Notes: a model not told the origin generated them from the letters alone. DNA of 64,000 bases from Pinus tabuliformis (GCA_031772625.1 CM062807.1:1147165007-1147229006); one strand, 5' to 3'; shown: positions 32,745 through 44,670, counted from the stretch's first letter. A program made the numbers and translations.

Positions 32745-33222
32745 GGTTGCATGTCTATTGATGCATCTATTTGCATTTCTTTGTTGATGAGATGCAAGTT
32801 GCAGGACTTTACCAAGAAGGTGAATGGGAGAAGTTGAGTAGGAGACTCACTTTGTTGCTGCAACATTATATTTCATTTCAGCTTCGAAAGTATGGTGTGC
32901 TTAAGTGAAAGTTGAAGGATGAAATGCATGCATAAGCATGATGTGCATGAACACAAGGATGTTGATGTTTTCCTGGTATTTGAACATGTATGTGTAATTA
33001 AATTGAAGGGTTGATTGCTTTGTTGTAAACATGCATGTAATGCAATATTAACTTGGAAAAAGTTGATTTGGTCTCCAAGATGGAGGTAATAATGAAGTGT
33101 TTCATCTTTTGAAAAAGAGTCCAAATGGTCTTTTTCTACATGCTTGACTTGAAGGGTCATTTGTCTTAAAGGCATGTTTTGTGGGCTTGTTACCTAGTCC
33201 ATCATTTGTATGCAGATGTAAG
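32745..33222 (+). other. 3' untranslated part of G-patch element copy B
   Basis: Closely matches 28232-28715 up to the Tat-like insertion at GTAAG (33218-33222). Confidence 0.75.
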
Positions 33223-34266
33223 TGTTACAGGGAAAAGTGTCTATGTAGAACTGCTCTATCCCACTAAGGTGTGACAGCTGCCTTAGAAACAAACAGAGAA
33301 AAACTACTTTTGTATTTCCTTTATGAACTATAGATAGAGAGGAATAGAAAGAACTAACCTGTGTCTTGCGCTAGTCCTTTGATCCAATCTTTCTCTTCTT
33401 GGATAGTCTCCAGCTACCTGCTCCCTTACTTGCTCAGCTTCACAAAGTACCTGTAAGATCAGAGAAGAAGAAAACTATACAAAGACATGGATCTATATTC
33501 ATAAACAACTTAGGATCAGATTTAAGTTAACCATACAAATGTAACAAGCATCAATGATACAAAAGCATGGAGGAAAACTCAAATAGCTTTTATGATAAAC
33601 AAGAAAAGATCCAGGAGGAGTTACAACCAATGGTTCCTGACCCAACATCAAACTCCCAGCAAAGAAGCCCCTCTTCACCTCAAACAAAGCATAGATCACC
33701 CAACAATCTGATGTTTGTCTCAAAAAACCAACAGAAATTCCTTACAATATGCAAAATTCCAGCCCCCTTGGATCTCTGGGATGAGGGATCCATATATAGA
33801 TATTTGTAAGGAGGATGAGTCAGCTTGTGATTTGATTAGTGTCTTCTCTCTGTCAGTTCTTGCTTCCACTTGGAGACTGAAGGCCTCTTACTCATCCTTG
33901 GTCGAATTCAGTGAGGCAAGTGTCACTGGAGAAGATTCTGGAAGCTTCCATTGTCTCTCCACCTCGCGGAATGACACTGCCATTTGTCATTTCTCGCCCA
34001 TCGCACCCCACAGAAGGGACTTTTGAAATGCAACACACCCTCACAGTGTATTTAGGTGCAATGCAACGCACCTAGCCAGTGGAGCAGCTGAAATGATCCT
34101 GTTTTGACTTATTCTGAGCAGTTTCTGGTGGAGAACTTATGGGAGAAGCTGTAATCTGTTGACCTTATTCCTTTAGGGGTTAGAACAACACTTTTAGGGA
34201 CTTAGGAGCCCTTGGTTTATGGAAATTTCATGCTTGGAGTTGTAGGGCACAAAAATGTCTATAACA
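33223..34266 (-). repeat. 3' LTR of Tat-like element (left copy)
   Basis: On the minus strand it runs TGTTATAGACATTTTTGTG to CACTTTTCCCTGTAACA. It contains a TATA-like ATCTATATATGG (33801-33790). Open frames inside it, such as 33567-33809, are shared with the other LTR and are not supported as genes. Confidence 0.92.
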
Positions 34267-34280
34267 GTTGCCCCCTAAAG
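34267..34280 (-). promoter_or_regulatory. Polypurine tract of Tat-like element
   Basis: The minus strand reads TTTAGGGGGCAAC directly before the 3' LTR start TGTTATAG, confirming minus orientation. Confidence 0.85.
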
Positions 34281-36376
34281 TATGAGGCCGTTAACCTTTT
34301 GGTGTCGGGTGAAATGCTTTATTATGAGGATCCGAAGTTCTTTCAATGCTGGGAGGAGACCTGTAATAAGATACAATACAATACATTATCTTCATACTAT
34401 TTTCATGATCTAGCTGAGGCGGACATTCCCATGCTCAGCTTTATAAATTCATTTTCATGTACATAGGACAGACAATCGTCTGAGTGCAGACTGATGATTC
34501 TGGTAGAGCCATCATCCTTTTGAGTGGATGATTATCTGTGTAGCAATGATGTACATTTAATGTATTTATTTTCCTGAATATATATCGCAGCCCGGATGGA
34601 TGAAACTAGATCCGGGGTCTTCAATCTCGTCCGATCTTCACTCGAAGTACAAGTCGATCCATGTGAGAAATGTTCTGAAGTCGAACATGGAAAGACATCG
34701 CTTGATTACCAGTCAATGATGTAAACTGTTAACAAGCGCGAGAGGAATCACCGATAATAATAATGACCCTCAAGGTACTGGAGTACAATTCACGTGGTGT
34801 GAATAAAGGACTTGGCGTCGAACACCACGCAAAATCTTTCAGTCGAAGGCCATTGATGTAAACCTGTCGCCGGAAGTGAGAAACTTGCCATTGAGGCATG
34901 CAAGCTTCAAAGTACTGAATGGGGTGTTCCTAGATCAATTTCTTGGATAATGAGCTGATGTCGACAAGAAGCGATCCATCACAGGAGGGCCTTAATGAAT
35001 CCCACATCAATGACACGGAACAGAGCAAATGATTTTAATGGAGGTGAAAACGATCTGGTGATATAAGGTTCAGGGTGGCGGTCATGAAAGAATGGAGTAT
35101 AATGTATGGTAGTGGGTGAGACACAGGTGACTTCTCTGGATGACTTCTCTTGAACATATCGGCGACACTGATGTGATGGATTGGTAGCATTAACCCCAAA
35201 TGTGGATGGTATGGCGTGACCATGGCGATGTGACCGGTGAATGAAACAACCCAACCCGACTCGGACACGGAGTGGAAGTGTCATGTTCAAGAGCGACTTG
35301 CTACCAACAAAGTTTCTTTGAGTTTTCTTCCCAATTTTTCCCCAGTCATTGCTGACCAGTACCTCTTTATTTTTGTCAAGCTTGAGGAGGATAACATATG
35401 CTTGTTCTATAATTTGCCCTTCGGGCAAACCCATCTCTACGTTTTAACGAGCCTAGAGATAGTGAAACTCATTCTCGTCTAAAGTCAAGTTTGTCGCTAT
35501 TAATCTTTTTAACGAGTTTAACGACAAAGATAACTCGGTCCTTTTCAATTTTAGAGAGTCTGAAAAGGAACGTAAAGGAAACTCCAAAATTCCTTTTTCG
35601 TCATCTAATCCCTTAAGTCCGAAAAAGTATAAAACAATACAGAAGGAATGAACTTTCGATACTTTTAACGAGCCGAATAAGACAAGCGCTTGATCTTTTT
35701 GTGTAATAATCCCTCAGGTCCAAAAAGATTAAAATCTAGAGGAGGGATAGCACTTCCTGTCCCTTTAACGAGTTGGAAGGCCAAGGACTCGGCAATCTTT
35801 TCATATTTTACGAGTCAGTTGAAAAGAGCTTAAAGGAGACTCGTCTTTTGAGGAACGAGTGATAAAACGGGTAGCAGCTGATTCCAGGTAAGGTTTGGAA
35901 TTTTCAAATCACGGCAGTGTCACAAGGATGGCCAGTGAGATCACTCTTCGTAGCTGTTCCTCAAAATGGGTAAACAATCAAATGGAGGTGAATGATCGGC
36001 CAATGAAAAAGTGGAGGTGACAGTGCAAACACGACCAAGGCTTTAATGGCTGAAGTACTACATTCCCGATGGTTATTTACCGGGGAATAGTTCATTTTTT
36101 AACGAGCTTAAACGTGGGTGGAAACATTTGCTCATGCCTTATGTTTATTTTTTAACGAGCTTGAACTATGTGATAAAACTGCTCGATGCGGGTTTATTTT
36201 TTAACAAGCTTGAACCCTGCAGTGACACTGCTCGTGGTGGGTTTATTTTTTAACGAGCTTGAACCGTACAGTAACACTGCTCGTGATAAGTTTGCATGCC
36301 CCCAGCATAATAATGCAAATCGAGGTGCATGCCCCCCAAGCTTCATTGTATTCAATTCGGTGGTTGGAATGAAGGT
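34281..36376 (-). repeat. Tat-like element 3' region with TTTTTAACGAG repeats, no polymerase
   Basis: This 2.1 kb replaces the expected RT-RNase H-integrase. Units containing TTTTTTAACGAGCTT recur about every 50 bases at 36090-36290 (four units, some with GAACC-TACAGTAACACTGCTCG). Related TTTTTAACGAG units occur at 35500-35830, and TTTTTTAATGA units at 36412-36470. Kindred sequence (GTCTGAAAAGGAACG) lies at 35562 and again in the 5' leader near 40554. Short ORFs at 34979-35434 carry no domain. Repeats between coding region and LTR are known in Tat/Ogre elements. Confidence 0.7.
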
Positions 36377-37500
36377 TTACCTTTGAGATTTGGAAAGGGG
36401 ATTTGTTTCATTTTTTAATGATGTTGACACAGTAAGAGAACTATCCTCATGACTCCTTGTTTCATTTTTTAATGAGGTCGACACGAGATAAGAACCATCC
36501 TCGAAATCCACCATATTTACAGTATTTGATAGAGAATCAAAAACTGAAGGATGATTAAGGTTGCTGGAATAACCTTCGTGGTAATTTGGAAGACGGGAGC
36601 GATGGTGGTAATCTTCCCACGGTGCCTCTCCTATCATTGAATGAATGATTCCTTCGTCTGTTGAATGTACATGCGACGAAGGATTTGAAGAGGTGCCATA
36701 TTCCTTAGACCTATCTATCCAAACACTCGATGAGTGTTGATTTGGGTTTGCCCCCCAATTCAAGAAAATTGATTGCTACAATATTTCTAAAATGGCGATG
36801 ATCCATGCTGACAAAATGTTTAGGAATCTTCTGAATCCATTAGATATAGAAGATTTCATATTGTAGGTTTCCACTGTGGCCACTTCCGCCAGATTACTCG
36901 GAGGCGGTAGGGAAAAAGTACACATTAAGGCAGGGTCTTTTAGGAGACCTACTCCAATATTTTGAAGCGAATGATTGCTTCCATGGATCATTTGAATGCT
37001 TCCCGTAACTTGTGAACTGTTGGGGAGAAATGTTTGTTGGTTGATGATTGTAATTCCTCCTTGGAAGGGAAATGCAATCTTCCTGAAATAGGTCGACACA
37101 ACTGCGGCCATGGCATATATCCAGGGCCTTCCCAGTAGGATGTTGTAATCGAGGTTTCTGTCGATTACTTCAACATCAATTTCTACTGTTTTTCCCCCCA
37201 GTTCAACTTGCAAGTTACTTAAAATCCCGTATGGAGTGTATGATCGTCCATCAAATGCTTTTAACGTCGTTGATGATCTCGACAAGGGTGGTGAGCCTAA
37301 ATTTTTCCAGCAACTCATCGACATAATACATGTAGATGCCCCCTCATCAATAATTGTTCGATGAACAGTTTTGTTGAGGGCTTTCACTTGAATAAGGAAA
37401 GCTAGTTGAGCTGGTAACTGAGGGTCATATCCTTTGTGATTAAAGGATACAAGATTGGAATCCGTTGCCTATTACTGATAATAGATCTTGCTTTTGGGAG
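36377..37500 (-). pseudogene. Tat-like aspartic protease and PR-RT linker
   Basis: The minus strand from about 37450 reads SFNHKGYDPQLPAQLAFLIQ, then the protease: RTIIDEGASTCIMSMSCW (active site DEGAS, the variant usual in this lineage), TLKAFDGRSYTPYGIL, LDYNILLGRPWIYAMAAVV. After a stop at 36778-36776 the linker continues to 36377 with PWEDYHHRSRLP, a phrase found before RT in related elements, and a duplicated STSLKNET segment. RT never appears. The intact protease would process Gag, but upstream stops prevent a full polyprotein. Confidence 0.82.
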
Positions 37501-40361
37501 AGGCAATTTTGCGGTACCTAAAGTGTCGACATAGCGGACGGCGATTGGGCCAGGTCCTCTATTATATTATAATTCTGTGCTACTTTTGAACGAGGATTAG
37601 ATGTCGATTTGTGTACTACTCCCTTTGGCGATTTTATCATTGGTTCAGGAATGATGGGTGGCACAACTTTGGTCAAAGTTGTTGTCGAACTACTAGGTTG
37701 TTCATTAGCTTTGTTATTCGACAGCTGTGGATTCCCGTAATCTTTATTCCTTGTCAAAGCATCATTTTGCTGCTTTGAGATAGACAACATAAGCACTTGG
37801 GATCAGGAAGCATTTTGATTAGCAACCAGTTTGGTTCCCGGGTTTGGAAACAGATCAGTCAATACTGCTAAGGTTTTTGAACTCTTAAAGAGTTTCTTAA
37901 TTTCAGCTTTATGTGGACAATCTCTCGTCCGATGATCCTCATAGCATATGTGACACCCTGCAGGGGGTTTCCTTTGCCCAGAAGGGTTTGCAGAAGGTTT
38001 TTCAAGAGATGCCTCATCTTGCTTCTTTCTTCTCCCTTTCTTTTTCTTCTTGCCCCCTGGTTGCTTCAGTTGTTTGCCCTTGTCGGTCGACACGGCATTT
38101 ACTTCCGAGGCAAGAAGTTCTTCATTTGCATTTTGATCAAAAATCTTACGGGCTTTCTTAGATGTAGACTTTGTCGATTTCGTGTCTGTTGTGCCAATCA
38201 CGCCATCGTCGGCATGAGAGTCATTGTTTGATTTAGGTGGAGGAGGAATTGAGAATTCCAGTCTAGTGGCGTCAGGTATTTTATTGTAGAGCGTGCCGGA
38301 CTGAGTGTAAATCAAATCCAGATATTGCGCACGAGCGATAACTTGCTCTTCTGTTACGACTCCCCCCTTTGCCACATCTTCTGTGATGGAAGGCAGTAAT
38401 GACTTGATAAACCATTCAGCTAAGAGCTGATCGGGGACGTACGTTTTTACCATCTTACGACGACGTCGCCACTCATGTATATGATCAGATATGTGAGTGG
38501 CCGTTGTCTATTTGAAGTTGGTAAGAAGTTTGGTTCCCGTTTCGTACCTTATTGGTAACTGAAAATGGGTTAAAAAGGTTGTGGCTAAGGTACTGAAGTT
38601 GTCGAACGAAGCTCTAGGCAATTCGATGTACCATTTTGCCACCGGACCCGTTAACGTCCTCTGAAAGAGGCGAAGTCTTATCGAATCATCATTTAAGGTG
38701 TTTGATGAACACCATAGATGAAAGGTCATCACGTGATTCGATGGATCTTCACCCGGATTTCCATTAAATTTAGGAATATCTGATGGAAGTTTATGTGGAA
38801 TCGCTGGCCACCAAGGTGCATAAGCGATTGGATCGTTTGTTAACCGATTTAAATCAGGTAACTCTAAAGTCGCCACAAAGGGTAACTGCTGATTCAGGTT
38901 AGGTGAAGCATACCCAGGATAAGATGGGATTTCCTGAGCAGTTGGTCTTTGCATACCGGCATAATGCATCTGATGCTGGTATGTTTGGTAAGGTTGGTGG
39001 ACATGACCATTATAAAATGGTTGATTTTGACTGTTTTGAATGTACGGCTGCCCACTATTAGCAAAGATTTGTTGCTCAGAACCTTGGTATACTTGTTGGA
39101 ATTGCGGTTGTTGGTATTGTACTAGCCATGGTTGTGAAGCCATGTGCTGTTGACCGATACTAACAGTTTGACCAATATGAGGGGTAATTGTACCCGTCTG
39201 AACCTGTGTCATTCCACCAGTCGGCGACTATGGTTGAGTCGCAGGGCCAAGGGATTGTTGCATTACAACCTGAGAAACCTGAGGTTGGCATACAACAGGC
39301 AGCGCTTGAACTTGCGACACCGTCACAATAGCCGGCGTAGTCGGTATGTTTGACGTAGGTAAGCATTGTTGCATGGAATATACAACTCTTGGCTATTGAG
39401 GTAGTATTGGTACCCAGCCGCTTGAGGTAATTCCAGTATAACCTGAATGTTGTTGTGAACTCACGTATGGATATCCTCCCGGAGGGGATAATGAAAGGGT
39501 ATACTGCCCCCCATACGGTGGTAATCCAGAACTCAAGGGAATGGTTTGCCCTTGGGGGCCGGACTGCCCAAATTGACCTCCAAATGGATCAATTTGTTGA
39601 GACTCAACATAAGAGTTTTCGGATATTATTCCGGATGAAAAAACAAGAACAGACCACACTGTCGAAGTAGCCCCTGAGTGGGCTCCTTCTAGCGGTTGAG
39701 AGCTAGTCGGGACAGATGGTATACCGGCGAACATTGTCGGAGTGATAGCAGGGAGTTCTGTCGTCGCTGTGTCAGATGACACAGTCCTAGATGTTGACGG
39801 TTGTTCAGACATTTGAAGTCTATCCAAAAGATTACCTAGCGATTCTACAGGAGCTTCCGCTGGTGGTAGACTAACTTCTGATGAAGAAGGATATAGAGTG
39901 ATCCCGACTCCAAATTGCGTTGGAGTAGTTGTTGGAGGATCTTCTACAATTTCTTCTATGGCAATCAGACCAGGTGGAAGGGGAAGACCGTCAGGTCCGT
40001 AGAATATTTCTGGTGCCGAAGAAGGTATGGAATCGGCAGTGACAGATGTTTGAAGAGTAAGACTCTCCGAACCGATCGTAGATGGAACTGGTTCGGTAAC
40101 ACAAGTGTTTACTCTCATATTGGGATCAGTATCACTGTCCCTCTGTGGCTGTTGAACTTCTTCTGTAGAGGCAGGGATTCCAGAAATGTTTGGAGTAACC
40201 GGAGTCTCTGATGTCATTGGAACACTTGTTCTAACTTTAATAGGAGATTTGGAACCGGTTAAACGAGTTTGCTTTGTCCATACTGGCTTCGATTTCAGAG
40301 ACAAAGACGGTTGACTCGTAAGCCTCCGCGAACGACGGGGTTTCAATTGACTTTCTTCCAC
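37501..40361 (-). pseudogene. Tat-like Gag polyprotein, interrupted by several stops
   Basis: One minus-strand frame runs from ATG 40361 to about 37518. Stops at 39395-39393, near 39230, at 38510-38508, at 37805-37803 and at 37520-37518 are mostly TAG where CAG or TGG is expected. Order: basic, Pro/Ser/Thr-rich N-terminus (40361-39393), Gln/Tyr-rich part (39212-38850), retrotransposon gag block (LPSDIPKFNGNPGEDPSNHV then WYIELPRASF, 38800-38600), WFIKSLLPSITEDV (near 38420), a Lys-rich stretch, and a zinc-knuckle-like CHICYEDHRTRDC (near 37957-37919; one residue short of the standard spacing). It would form the particle and bind RNA. Confidence 0.83.
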
Positions 40362-42071
40362 GATTGCGGATTACTCGATCAACTAAAATAAAGGGGAAGT
40401 ATGTTTCCGAATTAAATGAATTTTAGACGCTTTGACACAACTTGTTTTTTTCAGTTTTTAAGAGTCGAGAAAAAACAAAAGATGACTCTAGTCTCCTTCG
40501 ATTTTTAATGAGCCTGAAGTGACAAGTGCTCAGATGGACCTTTTCCGTTAAGGAGTCTGAAAAGGAACGAAAGGGACTGCTCTGGAAGTCTAGGTAGAGG
40601 GAGTACCAAACCAATAGAAAAACTGCAGAATAATTTTTACAGTACGGCAGTCAATCTTCCTGAATGCTGTGTTCAGTGCATTGCGATCAATAGGGTGGCA
40701 GACACGGCTTCCTATGGATAAAGGATTTAAGCCTATAGGGGTCTCCCAAAATATACTCGACGGTACGTGGGAGCACAAGTCTGTACTGGCACTTATCGTC
40801 TCAAAGTGGAGGAATCACCCAACCAACAGTGAGAACAACAGTTACCAGGCTTTACGACGCCGGAATACGTCTCTAGCCTAGACCTCTAAATGTTGTGCGT
40901 TAAGTTCCAAAGCGTTGTTAGATTCATTGAATTTATTTTAAGTTGATCTTGCTTATGAAGTTTGCCTTTTGGGTTCACCACGAGATGTAGATGTAATTCC
41001 TAAAATGCAATCTAAAGATGATAAACAAACTTTTTATCTCTTTTATGCAATGAAAATCCTAGCTACTAGGGAAAAGAAAGACAGAATCTTTTCATAAAGA
41101 GCAAAGAGCACACTGTAAATGCACTTTCCTAAATCAAGCCAAACAGACTGTCTATATGCAAATGCACATGCATGTATTTGTTTTCGACTTTCTTAGTATA
41201 TGGATTCTAAAAAGAAAGTTGATGCACAAATCTGAATTTCTTTTCAAGCGACAAATATAAACAAGCTTCTTTTCGAAATCAAAAAATAGAGATGATTACA
41301 ACACCTTACGATTTTGAAATGAACACTCGTTCTTGACACTAGAAAATTGCAAATTCAGACCAAAGGCAATAGTAACAGTATAATCGACCATCAACAGCAA
41401 TCAAACTTTCTCCTATGATCGAAATCGACACTTGCGATAGATTCAAATCAAAGGACGACAATACGACTATTCTACTTTTGCAATGGAAAACTGTAAACGA
41501 CTCAACAAACACACAAAAACATCTACAGTTCTTTTGTACAAAGGAGGCGGAATAATAGCAAGGAAAAGAGGTTTCAAAAAGACATATACTGATCACAGGC
41601 AGCAAAATTCAGGGATATAACTGGAAAGAATGAAGCGCAAGAACCACAACTGCACAGAGCCAGTCTGATCAACGCACCTGTAACACAGAGAATCTGAAAT
41701 GCAGCGCAGGTTGCCCCTTCGGGAAGTGCGCTGAAATTCAGGATCTCTGAACAGTACCTGCGCTGGGCCAGAAACGAGACTCTGTCCGGGTTCCGGGTCA
41801 CAGTTTGCAGTTCAGTCCTTGGTTTTTGGCCGAGTAAAAAGCAATCAGTAATGCAACAATCAGGGGTAGATCTAAGGAGGATCTAAGAGCTATCACAAGG
41901 GCAATCAGATAGTTTTTGAATCAGCTGTTTAAATCATAAACAGATCCAGTGAATGGATTGAAGCAACAGTTATCTACTTTGCATTTGTTATGGCAAATGC
42001 AGTTCGAAAGCTACTTATAAGTTTATGAAACAAACAACAAAGAATGATAAACAAACAAACTAATTAGACAT
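40362..42071 (-). other. Tat-like element 5' leader
   Basis: About 1.7 kb between primer site and Gag start, with no domain-bearing ORF. The part near 40440-40590 shares TTTTTAATGAGCC and AGTCTGAAAAGGAACG phrases with the 3' repeat region. Confidence 0.65.
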
Positions 42072-42089
42072 TCCCCAGCGGAGTCGCCA
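42072..42089 (-). promoter_or_regulatory. Primer-binding site of Tat-like element
   Basis: The minus strand reads TGGCGACTCCGCTGGGGA three bases after the 5' LTR. This differs from the initiator-Met site of the other elements and fits the primer type reported for Tat/Ogre elements (tRNA-Arg). The exact tRNA should be confirmed by comparison. Confidence 0.82.
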
Positions 42090-42092
42090 TTT

Positions 42093-43144
42093 TGTTATAG
42101 GGAAAAGTGTCTATTTAGAACTGCTCTATCCCACTAAGGTGTGACAGCTGCCTTAGAAACAAACAGAGAAAAACTACTTTTGTATTTCCTTTATGAACTA
42201 TAGATAGAGAGGAATAGAAAGAACCAACCTGTGTCTTGCGCTAGTCCTTTGATCCAATCCTTCTCTTCTTGGATAGTCTCCAGCTACCTGCTCCCTTACT
42301 TGCCCAGCTTCACAAAGTACCTGTAAGATCACAGAAGAAGAAAACTATACAAAGACATGGATCTATATTCATAAACAACGTAGGATCAGATTTAGGTTAA
42401 CCATACAAATGTAACAAGCATCAATGATACAAAAGCATGGAGGAAAACTCAAACAACTTTTATTGATAAACAAGAAAAGATCCAGGAGGAGTTACAACCA
42501 GTGGTTCCTGACCCAGCATCAACCTCCTAGCAAAGAAGCCCCTCTTCACCTCAAACAAAGCATAGATCACCCAACAATCTCATGTTTGTCTCAAAAAACC
42601 AACAACAATTCCTTACAATATGCAAAATTCCAGCCCCCCTGGATCTCTGGGATGAGGGATCCATATATAGATATCTGTAAGGAGGATGAGTCAGCTTGTG
42701 ATTTGATTAGTGTCTTCTCTCTGTCAGTTCTTGCTTCCACTTGGAGACTGAAGGCCTCTTACTCATCCTTGGTCGAATTCAGTGAGGCAAGTGTCACTGG
42801 AGAAGATTCTGGAAGCTTCCATTGTCTCTCCACCTCGCGGAATGACACTACCATTTGTCATTTCTCGCCCATCGCACCCCACAGAAGGGACTTTTGAAAT
42901 GCAACGCACCCTCACAGTGTATTTAGGTGCAATGCAACGCACATAGCCAGTGGAGCAGCTGAAATTATCCCGTTTTGACTTATTCTGAACAGTTTCTGGT
43001 GGAGAACTTCTGGGAGAAGCTATAATCTGTTGACCTTGTTCCTTTAGGGGTTAGGGGTTAGAACAACACTTTTAGGGACTTAGGAGCCCTTGGTTTATGG
43101 ACATTTCATGCTTGGAGTTGTAGGGCACAAAAATGTCTATAACA
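42093..43144 (-). repeat. 5' LTR of Tat-like element (right copy)
   Basis: Matches 33223-34266 closely and carries a small duplication near 43045 (AGGGGTTAGGGGTTAG), which accounts for most of the length difference. It is followed by GTAAG and then unit B sequence. Confidence 0.92.
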
Positions 43145-43276
43145 GTAAGGCATGGAGGTGTTCACAAGATGTGAAATCTGTTCTTTTGTCGAAGCAGGAG
43201 CTTAGGCCATCCAGTTGTTGTCTGTATTCTTGTTGTTGTTAACAATTGTTGGTGACAGCATGTCGAACAGGTACAA

Positions 43277-43474
43277 ATGAAACTTCTGTGGATCAGATGT
43301 ACTTCACATTTTTTTGAGCCACCTGGGATCAATGATCATCGCAGAGAAGCTCAAACCACCTTCTATAACCATTTCAGCAGGAGTTCTGTAGGAAGGCAAG
43401 GAGGAAGACTGTTCTTCCTAGTAAGATCAGCCCATCCAAGAAGAGAAGTGGTCAGAAACTTTGGTGGTCAATAA
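43277..43474 (+). CDS. Small conserved ORF of G-patch element, copy B (candidate)
   Basis: 65 codons beginning MKLLWIRC, colinear with 28839-29030. The Arg/Gly core SSVGRQGG is kept. The homology to unit A ends at VVRNFGG, close to its stop, where the locus is truncated. Role unknown; see copy A. Confidence 0.28.
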   Translation: MKLLWIRCTSHFFEPPGINDHRREAQTTFYNHFSRSSVGRQGGRLFFLVRSAHPRREVVRNFGGQ

Positions 43475-44667
43475 ATATCTATTGTAAGTAGCAAATTACC
43501 CAACTCCAAATCTGCAATATTAAATTGCTCTCGTTTTGCAACAATTACCTGAAATCATAAATTACCCAGCTTCGAATGTGATAATATTTGCCATACAAGA
43601 GAATAAAAGCTAGAGCTAAAATGCTCTGTGCTTCTTAATGCCGCTACTTCTGATACATATGCCTTAATAAACTATAAAATAATAAATAAAATCTCGAAAG
43701 AACAATCTTCACATCAATAATACAATTTATTATAATTCTTCTCTGCGCCATTTACTGTTATGCTAATTATTACCTTTATTTAATATTACAAAAAATGCGG
43801 CTATAAATTATAAAATAATAAATGTGCTGAAGTCAATTTGTCTATGCTAGAGTTATCCTGATTAAGAATAACTAATTTATGACATGACAACCAGAGTCTG
43901 CCATTATTGTGTGTACGCCAAGACGTGGTATTCTTTGATGTGTGCTAACGTAACGGAAGCCAAGCTTAATGTCCAATAAATTTATACATTGTTTTGAGTG
44001 GACAAAAGGAATATAAAAATAATGTTATACAACAAGAAGGAATCACGGAATTTATTTAGGTATAAAAATTTATTTTAAATAATAAAAATTATAATTTCAC
44101 CACAATTTTATAAGTTTTTTATTTTATTTTATCTATTATTTTATTTTTCGTATAGGAATACATTGATTTTTTAAATATTTTTTAATTTAAAAATTTAATT
44201 TTTTTTTTAAATAAAAAGATAAAAATGAAATAGATATAAATAAAGTGATTTTATTTGTAAAGTAATATATTTTTGGATTATAATTTTAAAAATATTGTAA
44301 TTTTAAATCAAATAAAAAATGAAATTAGCCATAAATATTTTTTTACATTTACAAGTTGATTTTTTTTTTTATTTTTTTTTTTTACATTTAAAAGTTGATT
44401 TTAAAATTTTAGTTAGAATAGTATTAGTTGTGGATTTTAAAATTTGGTTATAAATAATATTGATTGTTAAGTTTATGGTTTCATATTAGTCATAATTTTA
44501 ACATCTTATAAAATAAAATGGTGTTACATTTTTAAGTTAAGAATTGATTTTAAGATTTTGGTTATAATGATATTAGTTGTTAAGATTATGGTTTCAAATT
44601 GTTGTAATTCTAATTTTAAAAAAAAGTGCTACTAATAACAATATTTTTCAAATTAAAAATTAAAAAC

Positions 44668-44670
<3 letters not shown>

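Larger units (their letters stand above)
33218..43149 (-). mobile_element. Tat/Ogre-like Ty3/gypsy element with Gag-Pro only, 9.9 kb
   Basis: LTRs lie at 33223-34266 and 42093-43144, flanked by GTAAG (33218-33222 and 43145-43149). On the minus strand there is an 18-nt primer site of the kind used by Tat/Ogre elements, a 1.7 kb leader, Gag and protease, then about 2.1 kb without RT, RNase H or integrase but with short repeats, and a purine tract beside the 3' LTR. This gag-pro content makes it non-autonomous, like the group called TR-GAG elements. The LTRs look about 97-98 per cent identical, so insertion into unit B is relatively recent. Confidence 0.88.
11412..43475 (+). mobile_element. Compound G-patch LTR retrotransposon locus (LTR-internal A-LTR-internal B)
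   Basis: Removing three nested insertions leaves LTR1 (11412-12695 plus 18564-19248), internal A (19249-19544 plus 26954-29148), LTR2 (29149-31169) and internal B (31170-33222 plus 43150-43475). A complete unit would be about 2.0 kb LTR, 2.5 kb internal, 2.0 kb LTR. Each LTR is followed by a tRNA-iMet-type primer site. The only long ORF encodes a G-patch/CCHC protein, and there is no protease, RT or integrase. Internal B diverges from internal A after 43467, before the expected third LTR, so the right end is truncated. Two units sharing one LTR suggest unequal recombination between neighbouring or allelic copies. Confidence 0.82.

Noticed and set aside
33567..34026. Overlapping plus-strand ORFs, repeated at 42424-42897
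   Set aside because: They lie in the two LTRs of the Tat-like element, opposite to its coding strand, and match only because the LTRs match.
34979..35434. 151-codon minus-strand ORF in the Tat-like 3' region
   Set aside because: No RT, integrase or other domain, no similarity to expected pol, and it lies in repeat-bearing non-coding sequence.
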